From assembly GCA_017466065.1 (NCBI GenBank), contig JAFTUV010000027.1:1-14618 (forward strand): DNA of 14,618 bases, read 5' to 3'. Positions 7,949-14,618 of the stretch are shown here, one piece after another. The position numbers and the translations under genes were made by a program. The stretch is from Bacteroidaceae bacterium. GTDB lineage: Bacteria; Bacteroidota; Bacteroidia; Bacteroidales; Bacteroidaceae. Within the stretch, counting starts at the first letter, position 1. Every line of letters starts with the position of its first letter. The notes under the pieces were generated by a model, which saw only the letters and a program-made list of their open reading frames with translations, was not told where the DNA came from and did no database searches.

Positions 7949-8704
7949 TTACTGTTTGTTTGCGATTTTCGGTGGGAGTAATTCTTGCTGAATGTTGCTC
8001 ATTGCTCCCCAGATGTTGTAGTGTGCTTCGGGGTTCAGACGGGTGAGCCGGGCAAGCAGTTCTTTCATCTGCTTGCGGTTGCTGCTGTTCTCGTATGGGC
8101 AGTTTTTTGTCTGTGGCGGAAAGGCGCGCATTGTGGCATATTCTTTAATGTCGCTCTCTTTTATAAGGCATAAAGGGCGTATGATGGTTATGGGGAATTT
8201 CTCCATTTTCATACAGGGTGCCATTGCGCTGAATGCTCCCTGAAAGGTTATGTTCAGCAGCAGTGTCTCGATAAAGTCGTCCATATTGTGCCCTAATGCT
8301 ATTTTGTTGCACCCTTCCTGCTGCGCAAATTCGAAGAGGGCTTTGCGGCGGTTCCAAGAGCACAGGAAGCAGGGGGAGCGTTTAGTGTCGGTCTCGGCAT
8401 TGAAACTGCTCTCGATGTGGTGGAACGGCACTTGCAGTTCTTTGCAGAATTCTTGCAGTTGCTCGATGTTGCTTTTGTAAGGAATATTTGTCATTGAGAC
8501 ATACGCGGCCATTATGGAAATTGAGGGCTTGTGTATGCGGCTTCTTTCGGCCAGCAGTTGCAACATTGTGAGCGAGTCTTTCCCTCCCGACAGGGCTACG
8601 AGGATTTTGTCGCCGTCGTTGAGCAGCGAATACTCTTTGGTTGCTTTTGAGAAGCGGCTTTGCAGTTGCTTGTGCTTCTTCTGTTCGGGAGTGAATTTTG
8701 CCAT
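7949..8704 (-). CDS. ttcA: TtcA-type tRNA 2-thiocytidine (C32) biosynthesis protein
   Basis: This is a cytosolic PP-loop ATPase of the TtcA/TilS family, 251 residues from the chosen start. Motifs: P-loop SGGKDS (39-44), PCFLCSWNRR (111-120) with Cys112 and Cys115, GHNMDDFIET (138-147) and NCPYE (201-205) with Cys202. The CxxC plus a distal cysteine is the iron-sulfur cluster pattern of TtcA, which thiolates cytidine 32 of certain tRNAs; TilS lacks it. I place the start at the ATG at 8704. An in-frame TTG at 8713 would add three residues but lies almost on the predicted transcription start. It is the first gene of a likely two-gene operon with the DUF486 gene and is divergent from the TPR/PD40 gene. 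A different TtcA-like thiolation target cannot be excluded. Confidence 0.88.
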   Translation of the reverse strand: MAKFTPEQKKHKQLQSRFSKATKEYSLLNDGDKILVALSGGKDSLTMLQLLAERSRIHKPSISIMAAYVSMTNIPYKSNIEQLQEFCKELQVPFHHIESSFNAETDTKRSPCFLCSWNRRKALFEFAQQEGCNKIALGHNMDDFIETLLLNITFQGAFSAMAPCMKMEKFPITIIRPLCLIKESDIKEYATMRAFPPQTKNCPYENSSNRKQMKELLARLTRLNPEAHYNIWGAMSNIQQELLPPKIANKQ

Positions 8705-8720
8705 TTTTGCCAATTTGCCG

Positions 8721-8728
8721 CGAAGTTA
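8721..8728 (-). promoter_or_regulatory. Possible -7 element of ttcA
   Basis: Read on the minus strand, TAACTTCG differs from TAnnTTTG at one position. Transcription would start near 8714, giving a leader of about 10 nt before the ATG at 8704. No convincing -33 TTG is present at the right distance, so the call is tentative. Confidence 0.3.
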
Positions 8729-8833
8729 GTGAATTGTTGCCATTTATCGTCGATGCGCGTGCAATTATTCTTGTAAAAAAGTTCATTATCGAATATATTT
8801 TACTTAAAATTCCGAAAATTGTTTAGGAATGTG

Positions 8834-8862
8834 GTTGTTGTATGATATTTTTTATATATTTG
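8834..8862 (+). promoter_or_regulatory. Bacteroides-type promoter of the TPR/PD40-nfeD-floA cluster
   Basis: TATATTTG (8855-8862) matches TAnnTTTG exactly, and TTG at 8835-8837 lies 17 bp upstream in a T-rich context. Transcription would start near 8868, leaving a leader of about 80 nt before the ATG at 8950. Confidence 0.55.
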
Positions 8863-8876
8863 CTCTAAATGGCAAA

Positions 8877-8931
8877 TGCAGATTGCACTCGCGGCTGGGC
8901 CGGGCGTTTTTTTGTGGTGCGTGCATCTGTG
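8877..8931 (+). promoter_or_regulatory. Structured leader with a terminator-like GC hairpin and T7
   Basis: Between the predicted promoter and the start codon, 8892-8895 (CGGC) and 8899-8902 (GCCG) form a GC stem that can be extended across a 2-nt bulge. It is followed directly by seven T (8907-8913), as in an intrinsic terminator. An outer stem is also possible between 8877-8888 and 8921-8931, 11 pairs with one bulged T and including G-T wobbles. The two parts could act as a leader attenuator or riboregulator, but no known riboswitch class was recognised. Confidence 0.35.
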
Positions 8932-8949
8932 CCGATGATTTATTGAATT

Positions 8950-10374
8950 ATGAAAAAGGGTCTTTACATAGTTGTGTTCTCGATTCTGTCGGCAGGAGCT
9001 CTCTTTGCGCAGAATAAGAGTGTTGCGCGCAAGCATTTTCTTGCCGGTGAGTATTCTGTGGCCAAGCCTATGTTCGAGAAACTGTTGAAAAGAAATCCGC
9101 GCAATGGGGAATTGAACTATTGGTATGCCGTGTGTTGTTACGAAACGAAGGACACGGTGCCGGTGAAGGGGATGTTGGAGTTTGCTGCTTCGCGCAAGAT
9201 TACCAATGCTCATCGTTATCTTGGCGATTTATATGCCGATAGTTGCGATTATGCTGCCGCGGCCGAGAAGTATGAGGATTTTATAGATGTGGCAACCGAC
9301 GATTCGCTGCTTGCCGTTTATCGTGCCAAGCTGAACAGGGTTAATCGCCTTTATCGTATGGTGAGTGCCACCGAAAAGATATGTGTGGTGGATAGTGTGG
9401 TGGTTGATAGGGATAATTTCCTTTCGGCCTATAAGATGGGGTACGATGCTGCGTCGCTGCATTCTGTTGCCGATTTTTTCGGTGCGAATAACAATGATGG
9501 GGGGTATCTTTCAAAAACGGAGCGGGGTATCGACATTTATTGTGCGGTGCGCAGCGATAGTCTTCTTAAACTTCATCATAGCACATTGGTGGGTGAACGG
9601 TGGAGCGAGCCTGTGGAGCTTGCTGGCTTCGACACGGGTGGTAACGACAACTTCCCTTTTATGCTCTCCGATGGTCTGACACTCTATTTTGCCAGCGATG
9701 GCGAGGGGTCGGTGGGCGGCTACGATATTTTTGTGACACGTTACGATTCGGAGAGTGGGCGTTACCTGCGTCCCGATAATGTGGGGATGCCTTTTAACTC
9801 CACGGCCAACGATTATATGATGGCGGTTAACGAGGTTGCGGGCCTTGGGTGGTTTGCCAGCGACCGCTATCAGCCCGATGGCAAGGTGTGTGTCTATGTG
9901 TTTGTTTACAGCGATGCAAAAGAGCGTTTCGATGTTGAACGCGACGGTTATGAGAAGGTGTTGCGTTTCGCCCAAATGCGTAGTATAGCTGCAACGCAGG
10001 AGGATGCTGATGTGGTGCGCAATGCACGCCGCCGGCTTGCTATGTTGCTCTATGAGGGTAGCGAGGAGAAAAAAACGGCGGATTTTATCTTTGTGATAGA
10101 TGATATGCTCGACTACACTGCTTTGAGCGATTTTAAGAGCGACAAGGCACGCGCACTCTTCAAGGAGTGGCAGAAAAGGTGTGTGCAGCAGGAGAAGGAT
10201 GTTGCCCTCTTGCAGCAGAAACGCGATGCGTATGCCGTGGCGTCCAATGCGGAAAGGGAGCGTTTGAGCGGTGCTATTCTTGAATTGGAGCGCAAGGTCG
10301 ATTGTGAATATGGTGCTTTGCAGAAGATGGAGTGCGAAATAAGAAGATTGGAAATTGGTGTTATTTATAAATAA
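8950..10374 (+). CDS. Exported TPR / PD40 beta-propeller protein
   Basis: The 474 residues start with a signal peptide (MKKGLYIVVFSILSAGALFA, cleavage likely before Gln21), with no lipobox, so the mature protein is probably periplasmic. Residues about 22-135 are helical repeats of TPR type (YSVAKPMFEKLLKRNP; YAAAAEKYEDFI). Residues about 225-320 carry PD40/WD40-like propeller motifs: NDNFPFMLSDGLTLYFASDG (232-251), GGYDIFVT (256-263), NVGMPFNSTANDY (277-289) and GWFASDRYQPDG (300-311). Residues about 395-470 are charged and helical, probably coiled coil. This order resembles the TPR-PD40-OmpA proteins of Bacteroidota envelopes (including PorE-like proteins), but the C-terminal OmpA peptidoglycan-binding domain is absent. 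Its stop codon lies directly before nfeD, so the genes are cotranscribed. The function is unknown; a scaffold for the NfeD/FloA membrane complex is an inference. Confidence 0.82.
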   Translation: MKKGLYIVVFSILSAGALFAQNKSVARKHFLAGEYSVAKPMFEKLLKRNPRNGELNYWYAVCCYETKDTVPVKGMLEFAASRKITNAHRYLGDLYADSCDYAAAAEKYEDFIDVATDDSLLAVYRAKLNRVNRLYRMVSATEKICVVDSVVVDRDNFLSAYKMGYDAASLHSVADFFGANNNDGGYLSKTERGIDIYCAVRSDSLLKLHHSTLVGERWSEPVELAGFDTGGNDNFPFMLSDGLTLYFASDGEGSVGGYDIFVTRYDSESGRYLRPDNVGMPFNSTANDYMMAVNEVAGLGWFASDRYQPDGKVCVYVFVYSDAKERFDVERDGYEKVLRFAQMRSIAATQEDADVVRNARRRLAMLLYEGSEEKKTADFIFVIDDMLDYTALSDFKSDKARALFKEWQKRCVQQEKDVALLQQKRDAYAVASNAERERLSGAILELERKVDCEYGALQKMECEIRRLEIGVIYK

Positions 10375-10380
10375 GTGATT

Positions 10381-10854
10381 ATGGAACTGTTCTTGACAAT
10401 ACTTTTTGTGTTTCTGGGTGCATTGCTCCTTGTGGTGGAGGTTACTCTTATTCCGGGATTCGGCCTCACGGGGGCCTTGGGCATAGCCTCGTTTGTGGCG
10501 GCGGTTGTATATGCTTTTATGATGATGGGGAGTGTTGCCGGGTGGGCGACCCTTCTGTCGGTGCTTGCGTTGGTAACCTTGCTTGTGCTGTGGGCTGTTT
10601 ATGGAAAGCCTTTTAAGAAACTTGCACTGAAAGCCAATATAGACTCTACATTGAAAGTGACCGAGGCTGCGTCTGTTGCTGTGGGCGACGAGGGTGTTGC
10701 TGTTACTCGCTTGGCTCTTGTGGGTGAGGTCGATTTTGGGAAGGTGCGGCTCGATGTTGTTTCGGACGATGGGTTCATCGACCAAGGAACGGCCGTGTGC
10801 GTGTCGCGTATAACGGAGAGTGCTGTTTTTGTGAGAAAGGCTGCGGGGAAATAG
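10381..10854 (+). CDS. NfeD-family membrane protein (short form)
   Basis: The 157 residues contain three close membrane helices (about 3-22, 27-49 and 52-73), with Gly-rich turns such as PGFGLTGALG between the first two, followed by a soluble OB-fold NfeD C-terminal domain (about 90-157, including GDEGVAVT and GFIDQGTAVCVSRI). The ClpP-like serine protease domain of long NfeD proteins is absent. NfeD OB-fold domains are known partners of SPFH/flotillin proteins in membrane microdomains, and floA lies 114 bp downstream. I chose the ATG at 10381. An in-frame GTG at 10375, adjacent to the upstream stop codon, would add only two residues. Spacing indicates translational coupling to the TPR/PD40 gene. 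Confidence 0.88.
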   Translation: MELFLTILFVFLGALLLVVEVTLIPGFGLTGALGIASFVAAVVYAFMMMGSVAGWATLLSVLALVTLLVLWAVYGKPFKKLALKANIDSTLKVTEAASVAVGDEGVAVTRLALVGEVDFGKVRLDVVSDDGFIDQGTAVCVSRITESAVFVRKAAGK

Positions 10855-10968
10855 AACGCACCCGTCTGGGGGAGCATTCTTGGAGCCTGATGCTTTCTTT
10901 TGTTAAAAGTTAATGGCATTTTGTGGTGATTGAAACAATAGATATGATTTTTTAATTAAATAATTATT

Positions 10969-11931
10969 ATGGATGGATTTTTCTTTATTGGAATTGTGAT
11001 TTTCGTGTCACTTGTAGTGCTCGCGATTTTCTTTCATTATGTGCCGTTTATGTTGTGGATTTCGGCACAGGTGTCGGGTGTGTATGTGTCGCTCATTCAG
11101 CTCTTCCTTATGCGCATTCGTAACGTGCCTCCCCACAGAATTGTGGCTGCTATGATTGAGGCGCACAAGGCCGGTCTTAAAGGTATTACCCGTGACGACC
11201 TCGAAGCGCATTATCTTGCCGGCGGTAGGGTGGAAAAGGTTGTTCACGCTCTTGTGTCGGCTGCAAAGGCGAACTTCGACCTCACCTTCCAGATGGCTAC
11301 CGCCATCGACCTTGCCGGTCGCGATGTGTTCGAGGCGGTGCAGATGTCGGTTAACCCCAAGGTGATAGACACTCCTCATGTTACTGCGGTGGCAAAGGAT
11401 GGTATTCAGCTCATTGCCATTGCGCGTGTTACCGTGCGTGCCAATATCAAACGTCTTGTGGGTGGTGCCGGCGAGGAGACTGTGCTTGCCCGTGTGGGCG
11501 AGGGTATTGTGTCGTCGATCGGTTCGTCCGAAACACACAAGGAGGTGCTCGAGAATCCCGATTCAATCTCTAAACTCGTACTTAAAAAGGGACTCGATGC
11601 CGGCACTGCTTTTGAGATTCTCTCTATCGACATTGCCGACATTGATGTGGGCAAGAATATAGGTGCTATGTTGCAGATTGACCAAGCTAATGCCGACAAG
11701 AATATCGCACAGGCAAAGGCCGAGGAGCGTCGTGCAATAGCCGTGGCTCTGGAACAGGAGATGAAGGCTCGTGCACAGGAGGCCCGTGCTCACGTTATTG
11801 AGTCGGAGGCCGAGGTGCCAAAGGCTATGGCCGAGGCGTTCCGCAATGGTAATCTGGGTATTATGGATTATTATCGTATGAAGAATTTGCAGGCCGACAC
11901 GGCTATGCGCGATAATATTGCGAAAGGCTGA
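10969..11931 (+). CDS. floA: Flotillin-like protein FloA
   Basis: The 320-residue protein is close to the size of Bacillus subtilis FloA (YqfA). An N-terminal membrane segment (about 5-28) anchors it on the cytoplasmic side. A conserved FloA region ([20 protein letters not shown], 51-70) and an SPFH core (about 130-230) follow. Next is an Ala/Glu-rich coiled coil (about 238-290) and the conserved C-terminus [20 protein letters not shown] (281-300). FloA oligomerises into membrane microdomains that organise secretion, signalling and envelope functions; the clients in this organism are unknown. The 114-bp gap after nfeD contains only a weak 5-bp hairpin (AGCAT/ATGCT) and no clear promoter, so cotranscription is likely. 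Confidence 0.95.
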   Translation: MDGFFFIGIVIFVSLVVLAIFFHYVPFMLWISAQVSGVYVSLIQLFLMRIRNVPPHRIVAAMIEAHKAGLKGITRDDLEAHYLAGGRVEKVVHALVSAAKANFDLTFQMATAIDLAGRDVFEAVQMSVNPKVIDTPHVTAVAKDGIQLIAIARVTVRANIKRLVGGAGEETVLARVGEGIVSSIGSSETHKEVLENPDSISKLVLKKGLDAGTAFEILSIDIADIDVGKNIGAMLQIDQANADKNIAQAKAEERRAIAVALEQEMKARAQEARAHVIESEAEVPKAMAEAFRNGNLGIMDYYRMKNLQADTAMRDNIAKG

Positions 11932-11978
11932 TTTTTTCTAAATAGGTATTAACTGTTAACAATTAAAAGAAGTTGATT

Positions 11979-12851
11979 ATGAAGCGTTATTTTCCTCCTT
12001 CGGAACTGCTCATCGAACCCAACGGGGCAGTCTATCATCTGGGAGTAAAACCGGAACAGTTGGCAGACAAAGTGATTTTGGTGGGCGACCCTAACAGAGT
12101 GCCCAAAGTGGCGGCGTTTTTCGATGAACAGGAGTGCGACATCAGCGCACGCGAGTTTCGCACCATCACCGGTTCTTATAAGGGTAAACGTATAACGGTG
12201 GTGGGTACCGGAATTGGTTGCGATAATATTGATATTGTGGTGAACGAGCTCGATGCTCTTGCCAATATCGACTTTGAGACACGCTACGAAAAAGATACTT
12301 TCAAACAGTTGCAGATGGTGCGTATAGGCACTTGCGGCGGCTTGCAGGAGTATTGTCCCACGGGGTCGTTTATCTGCTCGGTGAAGTCGGTGGGCTTCGA
12401 CGGGTTGCTCAACTTCTATGCGGGACGTAACGAGGCCTGCGACCTTGAATTTGAAGAGGCGTTCAAGAAACATCTCAATTGGTCGCCACTGCTGTGTGCG
12501 CCCTACACAATCCCGGCCGATGCAGAACTTGTGGAGCGCATTGCGCAGGACAATATGGTGCGCGGCGTAACCATTGCCTGCGGTGGCTTTTTCGGGCCGC
12601 AAGGCAGACAGTTGCGTGTGCCGTTGGCTTTCCCAAAACAGAATGAACTTATCGAGTCGTTCGAGTATAAAGGGCAGAGAATTACCAATTTCGAAATGGA
12701 GAGCTCGGCTCTTGCCGGCCTTGCAGCTCTTATGGGGCATAAAGCGGTGACGGTGTGCCTTGTAATTGCCAATCGCCTTGCAAAGAAAGCTACAATGGAT
12801 TATAACGAGAAGATGCGCGAGCTCATACAGACGGTGCTCGACCGCATTTGA
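11979..12851 (+). CDS. Nucleoside phosphorylase, uridine phosphorylase (PNP/UDP) family
   Basis: The cytosolic enzyme has 290 residues. It carries the phosphate-binding GDPNR motif (36-40), REFRTITGSYKG, TGIGCDNIDI, RIGTCGG (115-121) and NFEMESS (237-243). The EMES glutamates bind the ribose of the nucleoside in Udp and related phosphorylases. It would cleave nucleosides with phosphate to the free base and ribose-1-phosphate in salvage. Uridine is the likeliest substrate from resemblance to Udp, but the central region is longer than in E. coli Udp and specificity cannot be read from sequence. I start at the ATG at 11979, with AAAAGAAG upstream; an in-frame TTG at 11973 is less likely. It follows floA by 47 bp and ends before a strong hairpin, so it may be the last gene of that transcript. 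Confidence 0.88.
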   Translation: MKRYFPPSELLIEPNGAVYHLGVKPEQLADKVILVGDPNRVPKVAAFFDEQECDISAREFRTITGSYKGKRITVVGTGIGCDNIDIVVNELDALANIDFETRYEKDTFKQLQMVRIGTCGGLQEYCPTGSFICSVKSVGFDGLLNFYAGRNEACDLEFEEAFKKHLNWSPLLCAPYTIPADAELVERIAQDNMVRGVTIACGGFFGPQGRQLRVPLAFPKQNELIESFEYKGQRITNFEMESSALAGLAALMGHKAVTVCLVIANRLAKKATMDYNEKMRELIQTVLDRI

Positions 12852-12865
12852 CAATATCGTAGAAC

Positions 12866-12901
12866 AACCAAAGAAGGGTGCATCCCTTCTTTGGTTCATT
12901 T
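12866..12901 (+). terminator. Hairpin terminator after the nucleoside phosphorylase gene
   Basis: AACCAAAGAAGGG (12866-12878) and CCCTTCTTTGGTT (12884-12896) are a perfect 13-bp stem with a 5-nt loop, beginning 14 bp past the stop codon. The tail CATTTAT is only moderately T-rich. Position and stem strength favour termination, which would separate mnmE into its own unit, though no good mnmE promoter was found in the 38 bp that follow. Confidence 0.6.
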
Positions 12902-12934
12902 ATAAACAGACACAAAACTCATAACCGAATAATA

Positions 12935-14353
12935 ATGAAGGATACAATATGTGCATTGGCAACGCCACAGGGTGGGGCGATAAATATTATACGCATTTCG
13001 GGCCCCGAAGCATTATCCATTGTCGATAAAATATTTGTTCCGCGCAAGGGAGTGGCTCTTGCCGAGCGCAAAAGTCACACGGTGGCATTCGGCGATATAT
13101 TCACTTCGCCGTCCGAACTGCTCGACGAGGTGCTGGTTACCATTATGCGTGCGCCCCACAGCTACACAGGCGAGGATAGCGTGGAGATAAGCTGTCACGC
13201 ATCGCCCTATATAACCCAACAACTGCTGCTCACCCTTCTCGATAATGGTGCGCGTCAGGCCGATGCGGGTGAGTTTACAATGCGTGCCTTCTTGAACGGA
13301 AAAATGGACCTGAGTCGCGCCGAGGCTGTTGCCGACCTCATAGCTTCATCGTCGCGTGCTTCGCATCGCTTGGCAATGAATCAGCTGAAAGGCGGGTTCA
13401 GCGCACAGTTGTCACTCTTGCGCGACAAACTGCTGAAACTAACCTCACTTATGGAGCTTGAACTCGATTTTAGCGAGGAAGATGTTACGTTTGCCGACCG
13501 CTCGCAACTGCTCGCCCTTTGCAATGAGATTGAGGAGGTTATGAGCCGTCTGGCCTCATCGTTCAGCATAGGAAACGCCGTGAAGAATGGTGTTCCCGTG
13601 GCTATCGTGGGCGAAACAAATACCGGTAAAAGCACCCTGCTCAATGCGCTGCTGCACGAGGACCGTGCCATCGTGAGCGACATTCAGGGTACCACCCGCG
13701 ACACAATAGAGGGAGTGATGACTTTGGGCGGAGTAACCTTCCGTTTCATCGACACAGCCGGTTTGCGCGAAACATACGACCTTGTGGAACGTATGGGCAT
13801 AGAACGCACACTGGAACAACTGTCAAAATCATCTATTGCACTGTGGATGATAGACCCCTTGCAAAGCCCCGAAACAATAGAAAATCTTGCAAAAACCCTC
13901 TTGCCAATGTGCCGCGGCAAACGCCTTGCCGTTCTTGTGAACAAATGCGATGCGGTAGACCCCATAGCCCTCTCAAAGGTGATGAAGCGGGGTAGTGAAC
14001 TTGTGCGTGAATATGGCGAGGGAGCAGAATGGGAGGAGCGCGACCTGTGGGCAATCTCCGCCCGTCTCGGTACCAATATGGGCCGCCTCGAAGAATTCCT
14101 CATACGCTCAGCCTCGCTGCCCTCAATCTCGTCGCACGATGTGGTTGTTACCAACGCTCGCCACTACGAAGCACTCAAACGCGCCCTCGCCAACATTGCC
14201 GATGTAAAGCAAGGCCTTGCCTCCGGCCTTAGCGGCGACCTTGTGAGCGAAAGTCTGCGTGCCGCCCTTCGCAACCTCTCCGAAATTGTTGGCGAAGTAA
14301 CCTGCAATGAAGTCCTTGGTTCTATATTCGCCAATTTCTGCATCGGGAAATAA
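12935..14353 (+). CDS. mnmE: tRNA uridine-5-carboxymethylaminomethyl(34) synthesis GTPase MnmE
   Basis: MnmE is a cytosolic GTPase that with MnmG modifies the wobble uridine (U34) of several tRNAs. The protein has 472 residues. It contains an N-terminal folate-binding domain with CALATPQGGAINIIRISGPEA, then PHSYTGEDSVEISCH, then GEFTMRAFLNGKMDLSRAEA in the helical domain. The inserted G domain has G1 GETNTGKS (226-233), G2 GTTRDT (252-257), G3 DTAGL (273-277) and G4 NKCD (336-339). The C-terminus is CIGK (469-472), which carries the essential family cysteine. The length is close to E. coli MnmE (454). I use the ATG at 12935; an in-frame GTG at 12878 would add 19 unconserved residues and start inside the upstream hairpin. 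The gene is complete. Confidence 0.97.
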   Translation: MKDTICALATPQGGAINIIRISGPEALSIVDKIFVPRKGVALAERKSHTVAFGDIFTSPSELLDEVLVTIMRAPHSYTGEDSVEISCHASPYITQQLLLTLLDNGARQADAGEFTMRAFLNGKMDLSRAEAVADLIASSSRASHRLAMNQLKGGFSAQLSLLRDKLLKLTSLMELELDFSEEDVTFADRSQLLALCNEIEEVMSRLASSFSIGNAVKNGVPVAIVGETNTGKSTLLNALLHEDRAIVSDIQGTTRDTIEGVMTLGGVTFRFIDTAGLRETYDLVERMGIERTLEQLSKSSIALWMIDPLQSPETIENLAKTLLPMCRGKRLAVLVNKCDAVDPIALSKVMKRGSELVREYGEGAEWEERDLWAISARLGTNMGRLEEFLIRSASLPSISSHDVVVTNARHYEALKRALANIADVKQGLASGLSGDLVSESLRAALRNLSEIVGEVTCNEVLGSIFANFCIGK

Positions 14354-14360
14354 GTATCTG

Positions 14361-14386
14361 ATTATAAACTATATATAATGTTTTTA
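14361..14386 (+). terminator. Weak AT-only hairpin after mnmE
   Basis: ATTATA (14361-14366) and TATAAT (14374-14379) can pair around a 7-nt loop and are followed by GTTTTTAA. It is the only terminator-like element after mnmE, but the stem has no G-C pairs. Confidence 0.25.
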
Positions 14387-14390
14387 AGTA

Positions 14391-14426
14391 GATGGAGTAC
14401 CTCCCGATTGATAGGGTAGTACCCCA
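14391..14426 (+). promoter_or_regulatory. Tandem AGTACC operator-like motif
   Basis: AGTACCTCC (14396-14404) and AGTACCCC (14418-14425) are in the same orientation, 22 bp apart (two helical turns). Each is embedded in a small inverted repeat: GGAG-TAC-CTCC (14394-14404) and GGGTA-G-TACCC (14414-14424). This layout suggests cooperative binding of a dimeric regulator upstream of the gene starting at 14557. The regulator is not identified. Confidence 0.4.
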
Positions 14427-14476
14427 TTCGCTCTTTCAGTTGTAAAAATCCCCCGATTTTCCAAAAAAAACAAAAT

Positions 14477-14522
14477 CTTTTTTGAAAAAAGTTGCAGTTT
14501 CATAAAACAAAAAACGTTTATA
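14477..14522 (+). promoter_or_regulatory. Possible ECF-type promoter of the last gene
   Basis: A perfect 7-bp inverted repeat CTTTTTT-G-AAAAAAG (14477-14491) runs into GTTGCAG (14491-14497). About 17 bp later comes CGTTTATA (14515-14522), which resembles the CGTC/CGTT-type -10 of ECF sigma promoters. No TAnnTTTG is present here. An autoregulated ECF promoter would fit the tentative identity of the downstream gene. Confidence 0.3.
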
Positions 14523-14556
14523 GGTGTTAATATAGTAAAACACAAGCAACACGCCT

Positions 14557-14618
14557 ATGACCGATTATGAAAAAGCAATAGTTGCTCACCAAAAGCAACT
14601 GTATGCCTATGCCCGTTA
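14557..14618 (+). CDS. Partial gene at the right edge, possible ECF sigma factor
   Basis: Only the first 20 codons are inside the window (MTDYEKAIVAHQKQLYAYAR), starting at an ATG and open to the edge. The pattern of an acidic residue, a hydrophobic helix, HQKxLYxYAR resembles region 2.1 at the start of ECF sigma-70 factors (an x-H-x-x-x-L-Y-x-x-A-R helix). Too little is visible for a firm identification. The 203-bp upstream gap with a tandem motif and an ECF-like promoter shows that it is separate from mnmE. Confidence 0.4.
   Translation, partial: MTDYEKAIVAHQKQLYAYAR

Noticed and set aside
8705..8713. TTG start for ttcA three codons upstream
   Set aside because: The ATG at 8704 follows at once, and the TTG coincides with the predicted transcription start region.
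9511..10785. 424-residue minus-strand ORF
   Set aside because: It crosses two clear plus-strand genes (TPR/PD40 and nfeD), is His/Arg-rich without family motifs, and has no promoter or upstream context.
11949..11959. TTAACTGTTAA palindrome before the phosphorylase gene
   Set aside because: A short AT-rich palindrome is expected by chance in intergenic DNA, and no second copy was seen nearby.
11949..12899. 316-residue minus-strand ORF
   Set aside because: It is exactly antisense to the nucleoside phosphorylase gene, which has clear motifs. The antisense translation has none.
12878..12934. Upstream GTG start for mnmE
   Set aside because: It would add 19 unconserved residues and begin inside the terminator hairpin. 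The ATG at 12935 begins the conserved MnmE N-terminus.
14445..14460. AAAATC-CCCC-GATTTT hairpin as a terminator
   Set aside because: The stem is only 6 bp, is followed by C and A rather than T on the plus strand, and has no gene ending next to it on the minus strand.

Overview
The window reads as chromosomal DNA of a member of the Bacteroidales (phylum Bacteroidota), probably host-associated. The support is the combination of a long-form NadE, a fasciclin (FAS1) lipoprotein with an acidic stretch after its lipid-anchored cysteine, a TPR/PD40 envelope protein next to nfeD and floA, MnmE with a GETNxGKS P-loop, weak Shine-Dalgarno sequences, and promoters of the Bacteroides type (TTG, about 17-20 bp, then TAnnTTTG). 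No tRNA, rRNA, CRISPR array, transposase or phage gene was seen. Most genes are ordinary housekeeping or envelope genes.

Layout. Positions 1-177 are a convergent gene end with two hairpin terminators. From 178 to 8704 all genes lie on the minus strand: clpB (disaggregase), nadE (NAD+ synthetase), a large two-FAS1 surface lipoprotein, a four-helix DUF486 membrane protein, and a TtcA-type tRNA thiolase. Positions 8705-8949 are a divergent promoter region. From 8950 to the right edge all genes lie on the plus strand: a TPR/PD40 periplasmic protein, nfeD, floA, a uridine-phosphorylase-family enzyme, mnmE, and the first 20 codons of a gene that may encode an ECF sigma factor.

How the genes fit together. 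The DUF486 gene and ttcA are 13 bp apart and probably cotranscribed. TPR/PD40, nfeD and floA look like a membrane-microdomain module: NfeD is a known partner of SPFH/flotillin proteins, and the exported TPR/PD40 protein would add a periplasmic component. The nucleoside phosphorylase follows floA by 47 bp and ends in a strong hairpin before mnmE. Two enzymes here modify tRNA (TtcA at C32, MnmE at the wobble uridine), but they are in separate transcription units.

Most notable observations. (1) NadE keeps a complete synthetase domain, but its glutaminase domain has lost the catalytic cysteine (Gly161) and lysine (Gln115), so it is probably ammonia-dependent or fed by another glutaminase. (2) The clpB upstream region carries three copies of a TGwCATTTTGTCr element, two of them built into a perfect 17-bp palindrome. 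(3) Two genes have GC-rich structured leaders starting at or close to their predicted transcription starts. (4) A tandem AGTACC motif with 22-bp spacing lies upstream of the cut-off last gene. I found no clear evidence of a wholly new multi-gene system.
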